Assembly (NCBI GenBank): GCA_030604735.1
Contig: JAUVVG010000004.1
Location: 62,001-126,000, forward strand
Origin: Azoarcus sp.
Lineage (GTDB): Bacteria > Pseudomonadota > Gammaproteobacteria > Burkholderiales > Rhodocyclaceae
Direction: 5' to 3'
DNA: 64,000 nt
Shown here: positions 38,729-50,384 of the stretch, piece by piece
Layout of the letters: every line of letters starts with the position of its first letter
Numbering within the stretch: position 1 is the first letter of the stretch
Program-made: the position numbers and the translations under genes
The notes under the pieces: model-generated
Databases searched by the model: none
What the model was told of the DNA's origin: nothing
The model's input: only the letters and a program-made list of their open reading frames with translations

Positions 38729-40114
38729 TTAGAAGGGGAGGTCGAGCCCGGGCCAGTGGCGTACGAGCTCGGTACGGAACGCGTGCTTGATCCGCTTCAG
38801 CGCGGCGGCGTCATTCGCCTCGAATCGAAGCACGACGACCGGGGTGGTGTTCGACGCGCGTGCCAGGCCGAATCCGTCCGGATATTCGACGCGAATGCCG
38901 TCGATGGTGATGATGTCGGTGGCTTCACCGAACTCGCCGTCTTCCCGCAGGCGACGGACCAGTTCGAAGGGCTCGCCTTCGTTCATCGCGATGTTGAGTT
39001 CCGGGGTGGACAGCGAGTCCGGCAGGTCGCGCAGCACTGCTGACGGGTCTATATGGCGGGACAGGATCTCGAGCAGGCGGGCGGCGGTGTAGAGACCATC
39101 GTCGAAGCCGTACCAGCGTTCCTTGAAGAAGACGTGGCCGCTCATCTCGCCGGCCAGTGGCGCACCGGTCTCACGCAATTTGGCCTTGATCAGCGCGTGA
39201 CCGGTGTTCCACATGGTGGGTTTGCCTCCATGGTCGCGAATCCACGTCGCCAGGTTGCGGCTGCATTTGACGTCGTAGATGATTTCGCTGCCGGGCACCC
39301 GGGTCAGCACGTCGGCGGCGAACAGCATCAGCTGACGATCCGGATAGATGATCTGCCCGTCGCGGGTGACCACGCCGAGCCGGTCGCCATCCCCGTCGAA
39401 GGCCAGTCCGAGCTCGGCGTCGGTGTTCGCGACCCGGTCGATCAGGTCGCGCAGGTTCTCTGGCTTGGACGGATCCGGGTGATGGTTGGGAAAGTGTCCA
39501 TCGACCTCGCAGTAGAGCTCGGTGACCTCGCAACCCAGACTGCGGAGCAAGGCGGGGGCGACATTGCCCGCCACCCCATTGCCGCAGTCGATCACGATTT
39601 TCATGGGCCGGGACAGCCTCACGTCACCGAGTACCCGGCTGAGATAGGCGTTATCGACCGACGCCTGACTGAGGTTTCCGCGGCCTTGGGTGTAGCGCTC
39701 CTCGATGATGCGTCTGCGAAGGTCCTGGATCATGCCGCCATGCAGGGTTTCGCCGCCCAGCACCATCTTGAGGCCGTTATAGTCCGGTGGATTGTGGCTG
39801 CCGGTCACGCTGACGCAGCTGTCGGTCCCGAGGTGGTAGGCTGCAAAATAGGTCAGCGGGGTCGGGACGAGGCCGACATCGATCACGTCGATCCCCGCAG
39901 CGAGAATGCCCTCGGCGAGCGCCGCGGCCAGGCGCGGGCCGGACAGACGTCCGTCACGACCGACCGCAATGGCGCGCTGCCCACGTTCGACCGCCTCCGA
40001 CCCGAGTGCGTGACCGATCATCCTTACGGTCTCTTCGGTCAGGGATTTATCGACGATGCCCCGAATATCGTAGGCCTTGAAGATTTCGGGAGCGGGGGCT
40101 GCGGGCAGGGTCAT
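38729..40114 (-). CDS. Phosphomannomutase/phosphoglucomutase (AlgC/ManB type)
   Basis: 461 residues from ATG 40114; an ATG at 40150 adds twelve unconserved residues. The four-domain alpha-D-phosphohexomutase pattern is complete: FKAYDIRG at the N-terminus, phosphoserine loop VSVTGSHNPPDYNG, Mg loop FDGDGDRLGV, sugar loop GEMSGHVFF, and phosphate-binding C-terminal RASNTTPVVVLRFEA. It makes mannose-1-P and glucose-1-P for LPS and exopolysaccharide. A Fur-box-like sequence lies just upstream. Confidence 0.94.
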   Translation of the reverse strand: MTLPAAPAPEIFKAYDIRGIVDKSLTEETVRMIGHALGSEAVERGQRAIAVGRDGRLSGPRLAAALAEGILAAGIDVIDVGLVPTPLTYFAAYHLGTDSCVSVTGSHNPPDYNGLKMVLGGETLHGGMIQDLRRRIIEERYTQGRGNLSQASVDNAYLSRVLGDVRLSRPMKIVIDCGNGVAGNVAPALLRSLGCEVTELYCEVDGHFPNHHPDPSKPENLRDLIDRVANTDAELGLAFDGDGDRLGVVTRDGQIIYPDRQLMLFAADVLTRVPGSEIIYDVKCSRNLATWIRDHGGKPTMWNTGHALIKAKLRETGAPLAGEMSGHVFFKERWYGFDDGLYTAARLLEILSRHIDPSAVLRDLPDSLSTPELNIAMNEGEPFELVRRLREDGEFGEATDIITIDGIRVEYPDGFGLARASNTTPVVVLRFEANDAAALKRIKHAFRTELVRHWPGLDLPF

Positions 40115-40141
40115 CGTTCGATACTCGAAGGTCAGAAATGA

Positions 40142-40154
40142 GATGATCATTATC
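40142..40154. promoter_or_regulatory. Fur-box-like sequence upstream of phosphomannomutase
   Basis: On the minus strand GATAATGATCATC matches 12 of the first 13 bases of the classical GATAATGAT-AATC box; the remaining bases match poorly. It lies 28-40 bases before the ATG at 40114. Confidence 0.25.
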
Positions 40155-40232
40155 GCAGATCGAGCGATGGGGCTGAAAATGTCGCGTTCGCCCGGCCTCG
40201 ATCTAGCCCCCCGCAGGCCCTCCGATCACGGG

Positions 40233-41192
40233 TCAGCTCGCGATGCGATTCTTGAAGAAATCGAGCAGTCGCGACGGAAGCCAGTCGATATGGCCTGGCC
40301 ATTTGCCAGCCATGAAACCGACATGCCCACCGGCATCGGGTGCTTCGAAGACCAGCGGCGGCGGCAGCTCGGAGGGGTTTGGCCAGGCGGCTTGAGGCAC
40401 GAAGGGGTCGTTGCGCGCGACCAGTAGCAGGGTCGGAACCCGAATGCCTCCCAGCCAGGGCCTGGAGGATGCACGCTGCCAGTAGTCGGCTACGCCGTGG
40501 AAACCGTGGGCGGGGGCGGTGTAGGCGTCATCGAAAGCATGCAGCGTGCGGGCGCGACGTATCGTTTCTGCTTCGAGTCGATCGGGGAAGCGCGCGGCCT
40601 TTTCCAGGGCCTTGCGCCGTAGCGTGGTGAGGAAGTGCCGGGTATAGACGAGATTGAAGCCCCGGCCCAGTGCCTCGCCGGAAAGCGTGAGATCGAGTGG
40701 CGGGCAGACCGCGGCAGCCGCGTCCAGTGTTGACGAGGCCTGGTCCTCGCGCTCGCCGAGGTACTTCAACAAGGCGTTGCCACCCAGCGAGACGCCGACC
40801 GCAAAAAGCGGGGAATGCGGAGCGCGGCGCTTGAGTATCGACAGAATCCACTCGATCTCGTCGCTGTCGCCGGAGTGATAGGCGCGCAGCAGTCGGTTCG
40901 GCGGGCCGGAACACCCCCGGAAATGAACGACGACCCCGCGCCAGCCCACGTCGCCAAGCGCACGCATCAGGCTGCGGGCATAGTGGGAGCGGCTCGATCC
41001 TTCCAGTCCATGAAAGAGGACGACCAATGGCGCTTCCTGCGTCGAAGGGACTTCCAGCCAGTCGAGGTCTATGAAGTCGCGGTCGGGGGTGTCGATGCGT
41101 TCGCGACGATAGTCCGGCAAAGCGCCACGCCGGATCAGCGGGATGATCGTCTGGGCGTGGCCGCCGGGCAACCAGATCGGCGAGTCGAACAC
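40233..41192 (-). CDS. YheT-family alpha/beta hydrolase
   Basis: 319 residues from GTG 41192 (VFDSPIWLPGGHAQTI). No ATG exists near the conserved start. Nucleophile elbow GVSLGGNALLKYLG, oxyanion region LFHGLEGSSRSHYARSLM, and the catalytic histidine in DAGGHVGFM are present. YheT proteins hydrolyse unknown esters and are common near carbohydrate and lipid genes. It begins about 54 bases after the SnoaL-like gene ends, and the ORF track extends it upstream through that gene, which I reject. Confidence 0.84.
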   Translation of the reverse strand: MFDSPIWLPGGHAQTIIPLIRRGALPDYRRERIDTPDRDFIDLDWLEVPSTQEAPLVVLFHGLEGSSRSHYARSLMRALGDVGWRGVVVHFRGCSGPPNRLLRAYHSGDSDEIEWILSILKRRAPHSPLFAVGVSLGGNALLKYLGEREDQASSTLDAAAAVCPPLDLTLSGEALGRGFNLVYTRHFLTTLRRKALEKAARFPDRLEAETIRRARTLHAFDDAYTAPAHGFHGVADYWQRASSRPWLGGIRVPTLLLVARNDPFVPQAAWPNPSELPPPLVFEAPDAGGHVGFMAGKWPGHIDWLPSRLLDFFKNRIAS

Positions 41193-41245
41193 GGCTGAGG
41201 ACAGCGCGGGGGAGGCGCGGGGCGCGCTGCCCGCTTGGCGCCGTT

Positions 41246-41686
41246 TCAGTGGACCATCCGGGGGTTGCCACCCCCTCCGCCGAGGCCGATCACTTCCGGT
41301 GCGGGCGAAGCGTGGTGCAGAACCATGCGCCAGCCATTCGGTCCGCGGACATAGGCGTTGGTAGCGACCATAGGTGGATGGAGTTGGTCGTCTCCTTCGA
41401 GGGCGACATGTTCCAGTACGTTGTGAACCGTCAGCAGCATGCTGCTGCTGATGACCTGATGCGTCGTCCGGACGATCAGGCGGGTGCCACTGGCGAACAA
41501 CCTGCGCCAGGACTCCCGAATGGCGTTCAGCCCGACCAACCGCGGTCCGTCCGGATGGACGCAGACAACTTCCTCGTCCTCTGCCCACAAGTTCATCATC
41601 GCGTCCAGGTCCGAGCGGGCCAGCGCCTCATAGAAGGCGCTCTCCACCTCGGCTGCCGAACTGAAGGTCGGTTTGATCGCTGTCAC
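41246..41686 (-). CDS. SnoaL/NTF2-like domain protein
   Basis: 146 residues with the cone-shaped NTF2-like pattern: AFYEALARSDLDAMMNLWAEDEEVVCVHPDG, then HHASPAPE at the end. It is close to the calcium/calmodulin-like or ketosteroid-isomerase-like hypothetical proteins found in many Proteobacteria. Ligand unknown. Ends with a glycine-rich tail (GLGGGGGNPRMVH). Lies between the zinc-finger protein and the hydrolase on the same strand. Confidence 0.8.
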   Translation of the reverse strand: MTAIKPTFSSAAEVESAFYEALARSDLDAMMNLWAEDEEVVCVHPDGPRLVGLNAIRESWRRLFASGTRLIVRTTHQVISSSMLLTVHNVLEHVALEGDDQLHPPMVATNAYVRGPNGWRMVLHHASPAPEVIGLGGGGGNPRMVH

Positions 41687-41719
41687 GTCTCGTGGGCGTC
41701 CTGGTTCGGGTCGCCCGGG

Positions 41720-41920
41720 TCAGTGATGGCCTTTGGGACGTTCACCGGCGAACTCGTAACGGGTGCTGCAATACGGGCACACCGCGACGCCCTCCTTGAG
41801 CACATCCAGGAATACCCTGGGGTGCTGCGCCCACAAGGGCGCATCCGGCTGCGGGCATGCCAGCGGCAGGTCCTTGAGCGATACGGTGACGATCCTCGAC
41901 TTTTCGCCGACATTACTCAT
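41720..41920 (-). CDS. Small zinc-finger protein (zf-CHCC, NDUFS6-like)
   Basis: 66 residues from ATG 41920; the longer ORF to 42052 has no conserved start. The zinc site is C-x9-H-x-CPYC: LACPQPDAPLWAQHPRVF and AVCPYCSTRYEF. The same domain occurs in the mitochondrial complex I accessory subunit NDUFS6. It lies 10 bases downstream of ilvE, as in many Betaproteobacteria. GAGGAAG lies upstream of the ATG. Confidence 0.85.
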   Translation of the reverse strand: MSNVGEKSRIVTVSLKDLPLACPQPDAPLWAQHPRVFLDVLKEGVAVCPYCSTRYEFAGERPKGHH

Positions 41921-41930
41921 GATCGCTTCC

Positions 41931-42851
41931 TCACACGAACGAGAGCCAGTTCTCGTACTCTGGCGCGCGGCCATTGACGATGTCGAAGAATCTGGACTGG
42001 ATCTTCTCGGTGATCGGTCCCCGCTTGCCCTCGCCGATGACGCGGTTGTCAAGTTCGCGAATCGGGGTGACTTCGGCCGCCGTACCGGTGAAAAAGGCTT
42101 CGTCCGCGATGTAGATGTCGTCGCGGGTGAGCCGGCGTGACTGGACCTGCAGGCCGAACTCGGCGGCCACCCGGATCACCGAGTCGCGGGTGATGCCGGT
42201 CAGTGCCGATGCGATCTCGGGTTCGTAGATCTTGCCGTCCTTGACCACGAAGAGGTTCTCGCCCGCACCTTCTGCGACAAAACCCTGGGTGTCGAGCAGT
42301 AGCGCCTCGTCATAGCCTTCCGCGGTGACTTCGAGGTTGGCGATGATCGAGTTGGCGTAGGTGCTGGCCACCTTGGCGCGAGGCATCGTGACGTTGACAT
42401 GCTGGCGGGCGAAGGACGAGGTCTTCACACGAATCCCTTTCTCTAGGCCCTCTTCGCCCAGATAGGCGCCCCATGGCCAGGCTGCGATCGCGACGTGTAC
42501 GGTGGAGCCGCGGGTGGAAATCCCCATTTTTTCCGAACCATAGAACGCGATCGGACGGATGTAGCAGGATTCGAGCTTGTTCTCGCGAACGACCTCCAGT
42601 TGCGCATCCATCAGCTGCTGCTTGCTGTAGGGAATCTGCATCATGTAGATCTTGCCCGAGTTCAGCAGGCGCTGGGTGTGTTCCTCGAGGCGGAATATCG
42701 CGGTGCCCTTGACCGTGTTGTAGGCGCGAACCCCCTCGAACACGGCCAGCCCGTAATGCAGTGAGTGAGTGAGCACGTGCGTGGTCGCATTGCGCCACGG
42801 AACGAGTTTGCCGTCGTACCAGATCAAACCGTCGCGGTCAGCCATGGACAT
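41931..42851 (-). CDS. ilvE: IlvE, branched-chain amino acid aminotransferase
   Basis: 306 residues from ATG 42851 (MSMADRDGLIWYDGKLVPW); GGAGA lies nine bases upstream. PLP lysine in MPRAKVASTYANS, and GFVAEGAGENLFVVKDG are typical for class IV aminotransferases. It makes Leu, Ile and Val from their 2-oxo acids. It starts the ilvE-zinc finger-SnoaL-YheT run. The upstream region up to 42968 contains the terminator of the nqr operon. Confidence 0.95.
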   Translation of the reverse strand: MSMADRDGLIWYDGKLVPWRNATTHVLTHSLHYGLAVFEGVRAYNTVKGTAIFRLEEHTQRLLNSGKIYMMQIPYSKQQLMDAQLEVVRENKLESCYIRPIAFYGSEKMGISTRGSTVHVAIAAWPWGAYLGEEGLEKGIRVKTSSFARQHVNVTMPRAKVASTYANSIIANLEVTAEGYDEALLLDTQGFVAEGAGENLFVVKDGKIYEPEIASALTGITRDSVIRVAAEFGLQVQSRRLTRDDIYIADEAFFTGTAAEVTPIRELDNRVIGEGKRGPITEKIQSRFFDIVNGRAPEYENWLSFV

Positions 42852-42966
42852 GGTGGGATTCTCCAGCGGTGTTGTAGGTGTAGGTAGTGAGTGCCCGTCG
42901 ATCACGGGTAATCCCGGATTTTATCGTAAAGTGGACCGGGCTGTCGGCGATCCGATTGACCGTGAA

Positions 42967-42998
42967 CGAAAAAGGGGCAGGTTTTCACCAGCCCCTTT
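42967..42998 (-). terminator. Rho-independent terminator of the nqr operon
   Basis: Read on the minus strand, AAAGGGGC and GCCCC with a T-rich tail flank a loop that folds again as GGT-GAAA-ACC. It begins 20 bases past the CBS stop. Confidence 0.82.
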
Positions 42999-43017
42999 GG
43001 CCCGAAGAAGGATGAGC

Positions 43018-43413
43018 TTACCAGAGCTTCTCGAGTGCGATCAGGATGTTCCTGCGCGAGAGCTGGCCGATCAGCTTGCTTTCGCTGACAACCGGATAGC
43101 AGCGGTAGGGTTGTGACACGAACAACTCTGCGGCCTCGGTCAGCGAGGCATCGCCTTCCAGCGTAATCACGTTTCGGGTCATGAACTCGCTGACCCGACC
43201 CCCTCGCTCTTCGTAATAGGAAGCGCTCAGTGCAACCTTGAGACAGTCCTTCTCGGACAGAAAGCCGACAACCTTCCCGAGATGGTCGATGACCGGCGCA
43301 CCCGTCATTTCGTGCTTGATCAGCTGATGGATGGCGTCGAGCACATCCATCTCCGGTGCGAAGGCGAGGGGATCGCCGGACATGTAGTCCTTGACGTGCA
43401 GAGACTGGAGCAT
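43018..43413 (-). CDS. CBS-pair domain protein
   Basis: 131 residues from ATG 43413, with AGGAG at six bases; the ORF track extends far upstream over nqrF, which I reject. Two CBS motifs: KDYMSGDPLAFAPEMDVLDAIHQLIKHEMTGAPVID and SEFMTRNVITLEGDASLTEAAELFVSQPYRCYPVV. CBS pairs bind adenine nucleotides and control enzymes or transporters. It is the last gene of the nqr operon, so a link to energy or NADH state is plausible. Confidence 0.9.
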   Translation of the reverse strand: MLQSLHVKDYMSGDPLAFAPEMDVLDAIHQLIKHEMTGAPVIDHLGKVVGFLSEKDCLKVALSASYYEERGGRVSEFMTRNVITLEGDASLTEAAELFVSQPYRCYPVVSESKLIGQLSRRNILIALEKLW

Positions 43414-43430
43414 CTTATCTCCTTTGTTGG

Positions 43431-43622
43431 TCATTGTTCTTCTGCCTGCTGGCGCGCCAGGCGCTTGGGGCAAGGTTTGTCGCATCCGGCGTGACACTCG
43501 ACGCCGAGCTTGTTCATCCCGCCACAACTGCCCGCGATCGGCTTGCGGCCGGCCATGACGCCGACCGCCATGCCCAGGATCGCGAGTCCCATAACCAGAA
43601 AGGTGACTAGGTAAAGTGTCAT
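43431..43622 (-). CDS. nqrM: NqrM, Na+-NQR maturation protein
   Basis: 63 residues. One membrane helix (LYLVTFLVMGLAILGMAVGVM) followed by a cysteine-rich motif: SCGG, ECHAGCDKPC. This is the DUF539 protein needed for inserting the iron centre in Na+-NQR. It follows nqrF by 54 bases. In Vibrio an apbE gene usually comes between nqrF and nqrM; it is missing here. Confidence 0.93.
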   Translation of the reverse strand: MTLYLVTFLVMGLAILGMAVGVMAGRKPIAGSCGGMNKLGVECHAGCDKPCPKRLARQQAEEQ

Positions 43623-43676
43623 GTTGCCTCCTGACGTTCTTGGCGGGCCCGGACTGTGCCGGACCCGGGGTGGGCA

Positions 43677-44897
43677 TCAGCCGCCGAAGTCGTCCAGCAT
43701 GATGTTCTCGCGCTCGACGCCAAGATCGAGCAGCATCTGGATGACCGCCGCGTTCATCATCGGTGGCCCGCACATGTAGTACTCGCAGTCTTCCGGAGCC
43801 GGATGGTCCTTCAGATAGTTTTCGTACAGCACGTTGTGGATGAAGCCGGTATAGCCCTTCCACTCGTCTTCGGGCAGCGGGTCTGACAGTGCGACATGCC
43901 ATTTGAAGTTTTCGTTCTCGGCGGCGAGCATGTCGAAGTCCTGGACATAGAACATCTCGCGCTTCGAGCGCGCACCATACCAGAACGACATTTTCCGCTT
44001 GGTCTTGATCCGACGCAGCTGGTCGAAGATGTGCGAACGCATCGGTGCCATGCCGGCGCCGCCGCCGATGAAGACCATCTCGGCGTCGGTGTCGCGAGCG
44101 AAGAACTCGCCGAAGGGGCCGGAAATCGTGACCTTGTCGCCCGCCTTGAGGCCGAAGATGTAGGAAGACATCTTGCCCGGGGGCACGCCTTCGGCGCGCG
44201 GCGGCGGCGTTGCGATCCGGACGTTGAGCATGATGATGCCGCGCTCCTCCGGGTAGTTCGCCATCGAATAGGCGCGAATCGTGTCCTCGCTCACCTTCGA
44301 CTTGTACTGCCACACGTTGAACCGGTCCCAGTCTTCGCGGAAACGCTCCTGGATGTCGAAGTCCTTGAAGTCGACCACGTGGGGCGGACATTCGATCTGG
44401 ATGTAACCGCCGGCGCGGAAATCGACGTGCTCGCCCTCGGGGAGTTCCAGCACCAGTTCCTTGATGAAGGTCGCGACGTTGTCGTTGGAGCGCACGGTGC
44501 ACTCCCATTTCTTGACGCCGAAGACCTCTTCCGGCACCTCGATCTTCATGTCCTGCTTGACCGCGACCTGGCACGACAGGCGCTCACCCTCGCGGGCCTG
44601 GCGCTTGTTGATATGGCCGGTTTCGGTCGGCAGGATCGCGCCGCCTCCTTCGAAGACCTTGACCTTGCACTGGGCGCAGGTGCCGCCACCGCCACATGCG
44701 GAACCCACGAAGATACCGGCCTCGGCCAGCGCGCCAAGCAGCTTGCCGCCGGTCGGCACTTCGATGGTCTTCTCGTGGTTGATGTTGATCTTGACGGTGC
44801 CCTGGGCCACCAGCTTGGAGCGGGCGCTCAGGATCACGAACACCAGTGCCAGCACGATGGCCGCGAAAAAGACCACACCTAGAATGATTTCTGTCAT
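43677..44897 (-). CDS. nqrF: NqrF, NADH:quinone reductase (Na+) subunit F
   Basis: 406 residues, full length. N-terminal helix ([20 protein letters not shown]), 2Fe-2S domain with [13 protein letters not shown] and later LSCQV, then FAD domain with [11 protein letters not shown] and NADH domain with [14 protein letters not shown]. It is the entry point for electrons from NADH at the cytosolic face. The C-terminal MLDDFGG is the standard end. Followed by nqrM. Confidence 0.97.
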   Translation of the reverse strand: MTEIILGVVFFAAIVLALVFVILSARSKLVAQGTVKININHEKTIEVPTGGKLLGALAEAGIFVGSACGGGGTCAQCKVKVFEGGGAILPTETGHINKRQAREGERLSCQVAVKQDMKIEVPEEVFGVKKWECTVRSNDNVATFIKELVLELPEGEHVDFRAGGYIQIECPPHVVDFKDFDIQERFREDWDRFNVWQYKSKVSEDTIRAYSMANYPEERGIIMLNVRIATPPPRAEGVPPGKMSSYIFGLKAGDKVTISGPFGEFFARDTDAEMVFIGGGAGMAPMRSHIFDQLRRIKTKRKMSFWYGARSKREMFYVQDFDMLAAENENFKWHVALSDPLPEDEWKGYTGFIHNVLYENYLKDHPAPEDCEYYMCGPPMMNAAVIQMLLDLGVERENIMLDDFGG

Positions 44898-44916
44898 TTG
44901 CTGTTTCCTCTTCGCG

Positions 44917-45525
44917 TCAGAGCTGGATGCCGGAGAAGGCCATGAAGCCCAGTGACATCAGACCGGTTGCGATGAACGTGATGCCCAGACCCTGCAGACC
45001 GGCGGGGATGTCGGAGTACTTGAGCTTCTCGCGGATGCCGGCGAGTGCGGTGATCGCCAATGCCCAACCGACACCAGTCCCGATACCGTAGGTGACACTT
45101 TCGCCCAGGTTGTAGTCACGCTCGACCATGAACAGCGTACCGCCGAGGATCGCGCAGTTCACCGTGATCAAGGGCATGTACACCCCCAGCGCGTTGTAGA
45201 GCGCGGGCACATACTTGTCGAGGAACATCTCGAGAATCTGCACCAGTGCGGCGATGACGCCGATGTAGCAGATCAGGCCGAGGAAGCTCAGATTGACATC
45301 AGGCAGGCCGGCCCAGGCGAGCGCACCGTCCCTGAGCAGGTAGTAATAGATCAGGTGGTTGACCGGCACGGTGAGGGTCTGGATGAAGACCACCGCTACG
45401 CCCAAACCGAAGGCCGCGCCGACCTGCTTCGAGATGGCCAGGAAGGTGCACATCCCGAGGAAGAACGCGAGCGCGAGGTTCTCGACGAAGACCGCGCTGA
45501 TGAACAGGTTGAAGTAGGTTTCCAT
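44917..45525 (-). CDS. nqrE: NqrE, Na+-NQR subunit E
   Basis: 202 residues, six membrane helices. Cysteines of the membrane iron site in FLGMCTFLA and VNCAILGG are conserved with NqrD. The start abuts the nqrD stop with no base between. It carries electrons between NqrF and NqrC and takes part in Na+ movement. Confidence 0.97.
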   Translation of the reverse strand: METYFNLFISAVFVENLALAFFLGMCTFLAISKQVGAAFGLGVAVVFIQTLTVPVNHLIYYYLLRDGALAWAGLPDVNLSFLGLICYIGVIAALVQILEMFLDKYVPALYNALGVYMPLITVNCAILGGTLFMVERDYNLGESVTYGIGTGVGWALAITALAGIREKLKYSDIPAGLQGLGITFIATGLMSLGFMAFSGIQL

Positions 45526-46188
45526 TTACGACACCTCGGACTGTTGGGCAGTCTGGATCTTGAAGTCGGGCTTCTCGACCTGGGCGGGCTTCCAGGCGCG
45601 GACGCCCCAGATGATCAGGCCGATGATGAAGAACGCACTCGGCGGCAGCAGCAGCATGCCGTTCGGGACATACCAGCCACCGTCCTTGGCAAGGGTGAGG
45701 ATCTGGACGCCGAAAAGGGATCCGGATCCGAACAACTCCCTAATGAAGCCCACGACCAGCAGAATCACGCTGTAGCCAAGACCGTTGCCCAGTCCGTCCC
45801 AGAAGCTCGGCAGTGGCGGATTCTTCAGCGCAAAAGCTTCTGCACGACCGAGCACGATGCAGTTGGTGATGATCAGTCCGACGAACACCGACAGTTCCTT
45901 GGACAGGCCGAACGCAAAGGCCTTGAGCAACTGATCGACCAGAATCACCAGCGAGGCGATGATGGTGATCTGGATGATGATCCTGATGCTGGACGGAATG
46001 TGGTTGCGGATCAGACTGATCAGCACGTTCGAGGCACACAGCACCGCAGTGAGCGCGATGGCCATCGTCAGCGCGGTCGACATCTTGGTCGTGACCGCCA
46101 GCGCCGAGCAAATCCCGAGCACCTGGAGGATGATCGGGTTGTTGTCGGCAATCGGCTTGGAAACGAGTTCCTTGGTTGCACTGGCCAT
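45526..46188 (-). CDS. nqrD: NqrD, Na+-NQR subunit D
   Basis: 220 residues, six helices. [12 protein letters not shown] and [14 protein letters not shown] supply the two cysteines that pair with NqrE to hold the intramembrane iron centre. [24 protein letters not shown] is the NqrD/RnfE signature. Four bases separate it from nqrC. Confidence 0.97.
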   Translation of the reverse strand: MASATKELVSKPIADNNPIILQVLGICSALAVTTKMSTALTMAIALTAVLCASNVLISLIRNHIPSSIRIIIQITIIASLVILVDQLLKAFAFGLSKELSVFVGLIITNCIVLGRAEAFALKNPPLPSFWDGLGNGLGYSVILLVVGFIRELFGSGSLFGVQILTLAKDGGWYVPNGMLLLPPSAFFIIGLIIWGVRAWKPAQVEKPDFKIQTAQQSEVS

Positions 46189-46191
46189 GAC

Positions 46192-47019
46192 TTATCCCCT
46201 TTCGTTACGGAGGCGGGCGAGGAAGGGACCGTAGCCGCTCTCACCCAGCCAGAAATTGATCAGGTTTTCGACCCCGCGCGCAGTCAGCGTCGCGCCGGCG
46301 AGACCGTCGATGCGATGCTCGGCATTCGGCGTGTTGGCGTCGACCGTGCCCTTGATCAACTCGATCACCGGCTCGCCGGCTTCGTTGAACGCGACCTTGC
46401 CTTGCCACAGGCTTCGCCAGTTGGGGTTGTCCACCTCGCCACCCAGGCCCGGGGTTTCAGCATGCTGATAGAACTTCAGCCCCTGTATGGTGCGCAGATC
46501 GCCTTCCAGCGCGAGAAAGCCGTACAAGGTTGACCACAGGCCCGCGCCGTGCACCGGCAGGATCAGGGTCTGGATCTGTCCGTCGTCGCTTCGCACCTTG
46601 TACACCGGCATGAAATCCGGCAGTCGCTTGATGTTGGCCGGATCCTGTGGCCGGGGCAATGCCCGCGACATGGACGGATCCTTGCTCGCGGCTTCGATGC
46701 TGAAACCACTGGGATCGTGTGCGTCGCTTTCAGTGCCGTCGGCCAAGCGAATCATCAGCGTCTCGACGCTCTGGAAGGCTTCGATCACGGTCTGCCCCGG
46801 ACGCTGGACGCCCGCGACTTCGACGATGTTGCGGATTCGGTCAGCCTCCTGGTTGGCAATCTGAATGGGGCGCAGGCCAACCGCTGCCGAGGCGACCACC
46901 ACCGAGCAGGAAAGACAGACCGCCAAGGCCATGAAAATGGTCTTCTTCGGGCTATCGTTGGGCAGGGCGAGAATGGAGGCCAGCGGACCGCTGGCGGACT
47001 TTTGTTCAGGCGCTGACAT
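46192..47019 (-). CDS. nqrC: NqrC, covalent-FMN subunit of Na+-NQR
   Basis: 275 residues. One N-terminal helix, then a periplasmic FMN-binding domain. The FMN-accepting threonine lies in [15 protein letters not shown], which ApbE flavinylates. It overlaps nqrB by 14 bases. The FMN site implies an apbE gene elsewhere in the genome. Confidence 0.97.
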   Translation of the reverse strand: MSAPEQKSASGPLASILALPNDSPKKTIFMALAVCLSCSVVVASAAVGLRPIQIANQEADRIRNIVEVAGVQRPGQTVIEAFQSVETLMIRLADGTESDAHDPSGFSIEAASKDPSMSRALPRPQDPANIKRLPDFMPVYKVRSDDGQIQTLILPVHGAGLWSTLYGFLALEGDLRTIQGLKFYQHAETPGLGGEVDNPNWRSLWQGKVAFNEAGEPVIELIKGTVDANTPNAEHRIDGLAGATLTARGVENLINFWLGESGYGPFLARLRNERG

Positions 47020-48219
47020 GGCGGCGCTCCCTCCGTCGAATATTCATCTGGATTACGACATAGTCGATGAGTGGCGCAAACAGGTTGGCGAACAGAATCG
47101 CCAGCATGATGCCTTCCGGGAAGGCAGGATTGATTGCGCGGATCAGGACGGTCATGAAACCGATCAGGATGCCGAAATAGAGTCGGCCCGTATTGGTCAT
47201 CGAGGCCGACACCGGATCGGTGGCCATGAACACCAGACCGAAGGCCAGGCCGCCGACCACGAAATGCCAGTAGAACGGCATCGCCATCATCGGGCGAGTA
47301 TCGCTAGCCAACAGATTGAACAGCAGCGAGGTCACGACCACACCGATGACCACGCCGAGCATGATCCGCCACGACGCGATTCGGGTGTAAAGCAGGAAGG
47401 CCGCGCCGATCAGGATCATCAGGGTGGAGGTCTCGCCAAGCGAACCCGGCATCAGCCCGACGAAGGCCTGCCACCAGCTCAGGCCGCTGTCGGCGATCGC
47501 GGCCATGCCACCGGTCTCGCCCAGGCCCAGCGGGGTGGCATGGGAGTAGCCATCGACCGCGACCCAGACCTGGTCCCCGGAGATCTCGGCCGGGTAGGCG
47601 AAATACAGGAAGGCCCGGCCGGTCAGCGCCGGGTTCAGGAAGTTCTTGCCGGTACCGCCGAAGACTTCCTTGCCGATCACGACGCCGAAACTGATCCCGA
47701 CTGCGACCATCCACAGCGGGATCTCGGGTGGTAGGGTCAGCGTGAACAGCATCGAGGTCACCAGGAAGCCTTCGTTGACTTCGTGATTACGCACGGTCGC
47801 GAACAACACTTCCCACAAGCCGCCGGCGATCAGTGTGACCAGATAGATGGGCAGGAACAGCAAGAAGCCGTGTGCCATGTTGGCGAAGATGTTGCCGGGG
47901 TTGAAGCCGATGCCAAGCATCGACAGCAGGCCACCGCGCCAGTCTCCGCGCGTCACGCCGAGCTCCGCCAGCGCCAGGTTGGCCTGGTAGCCGGCGTTGA
48001 ACCAGGCCCACAGGATGCAGGGTAGCAGCGCGACGACGACATAACTCATCATCCGCTTCAGGTCGACTGTGTCCCGTACGTGTGGTGCGGTTCGGGTGGA
48101 GTGGTTGGGTGAATACATGAAGGTATCCACCATTTCATAGACAGCGTAGTACTTTTCGAACCGGCCGCCCTTGTGGAACTGCGGTTCGATGCTGTCGAGG
48201 AAGCGTCGCATGCGTGACA

Positions 48220-48220
<1 letters not shown>
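47006..48220 (-). CDS. nqrB: NqrB, membrane FMN/riboflavin subunit of Na+-NQR
   Basis: 404 residues from ATG 48220; the longer ORF start at 48334 is not conserved. About ten membrane helices. The FMN threonine lies in [10 protein letters not shown], and [24 protein letters not shown] is a family hallmark. The ATG overlaps the nqrA stop as TGATG. NqrB holds the Na+ path and the quinone site with NqrA. Confidence 0.97.
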
Positions 48221-49738
<1,518 letters not shown>

Positions 49739-49856
49739 ACAGTCGGTGGTTATATATATGACAGCATGGTCCCGGGTGAAGGGGGGCAGGGCGGCGACTC
49801 TTCCACCGCCCCTCGCTGCTCGGGCAGACCCGGTCGCGAAATGTCTGCGCTCGGGA

Positions 49857-49862
49857 TAGAAT
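49857..49862 (+). promoter_or_regulatory. Candidate -10 element (TAGAAT) of nudix-mnmA
   Basis: GATAGAATC, 67 bases before the nudix ATG. The -35 region is not convincing. Confidence 0.35.
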
Positions 49863-49928
49863 CCGCGCTTCCGCGGCTTGGCCGTGTTCGAGTTTGACCG
49901 GGCTGTCTTGCCTGACCCGGCGTGAGCG

Positions 49929-50384
49929 ATGAATCGAAGTTTCAAGCCCAGTGTAACCGTTGCAGCCGTGATAGAACGCGACGGCGCTTTCCTGCTCGTC
50001 GAGGAAGAAACATCCGACGGTTTGCGCCTCAATCAACCCGCCGGCCATCTGGAGGCCGACGAATCCCTGGTCGAGGCGGCCGTGCGGGAAGTGATGGAAG
50101 AAACCGCCCATGCTTTCCATCCTTCCTGCCTGGTCGGCGTATACCAGTGGCCTCGACCGCAGGGAGACCTGACTTACCTGCGCTTCACGTTCGCTGGGTC
50201 GGCCGAGGCCTTGCCCGGCGAGCACGCCCTGGACGAAGGTATCGTGCGGTTCCTGTGGATGGACATTGACGCGCTGCGGGCTTCGGTAGGGCGTCATCGC
50301 AGCCCACTGGTGATGCAGTGCGTCGAGGATTGGCGCGCCGGGCGCCGGTTTCCGCTCGACATGATCCGGCATTTCGACGCATGA
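49929..50384 (+). CDS. NudJ-like Nudix hydrolase
   Basis: 151 residues. Nudix box GHLEADESLVEAAVREVMEETAH fits GX5EX7REUXEEXGU except for the terminal Gly. The position before mnmA matches E. coli nudJ-mnmA, where NudJ acts on thiamine and nucleoside pyrophosphates. Its stop overlaps the start of the secreted orphan (ATGA), so all three genes form one unit. Confidence 0.9.
   Translation: MNRSFKPSVTVAAVIERDGAFLLVEEETSDGLRLNQPAGHLEADESLVEAAVREVMEETAHAFHPSCLVGVYQWPRPQGDLTYLRFTFAGSAEALPGEHALDEGIVRFLWMDIDALRASVGRHRSPLVMQCVEDWRAGRRFPLDMIRHFDA

Noticed and set aside
43018-44574. 518-residue ORF reading into the CBS protein
   Set aside because: Upstream two-thirds is nqrF/nqrM in a wrong frame; the real CBS start has its own ribosome site at 43413.
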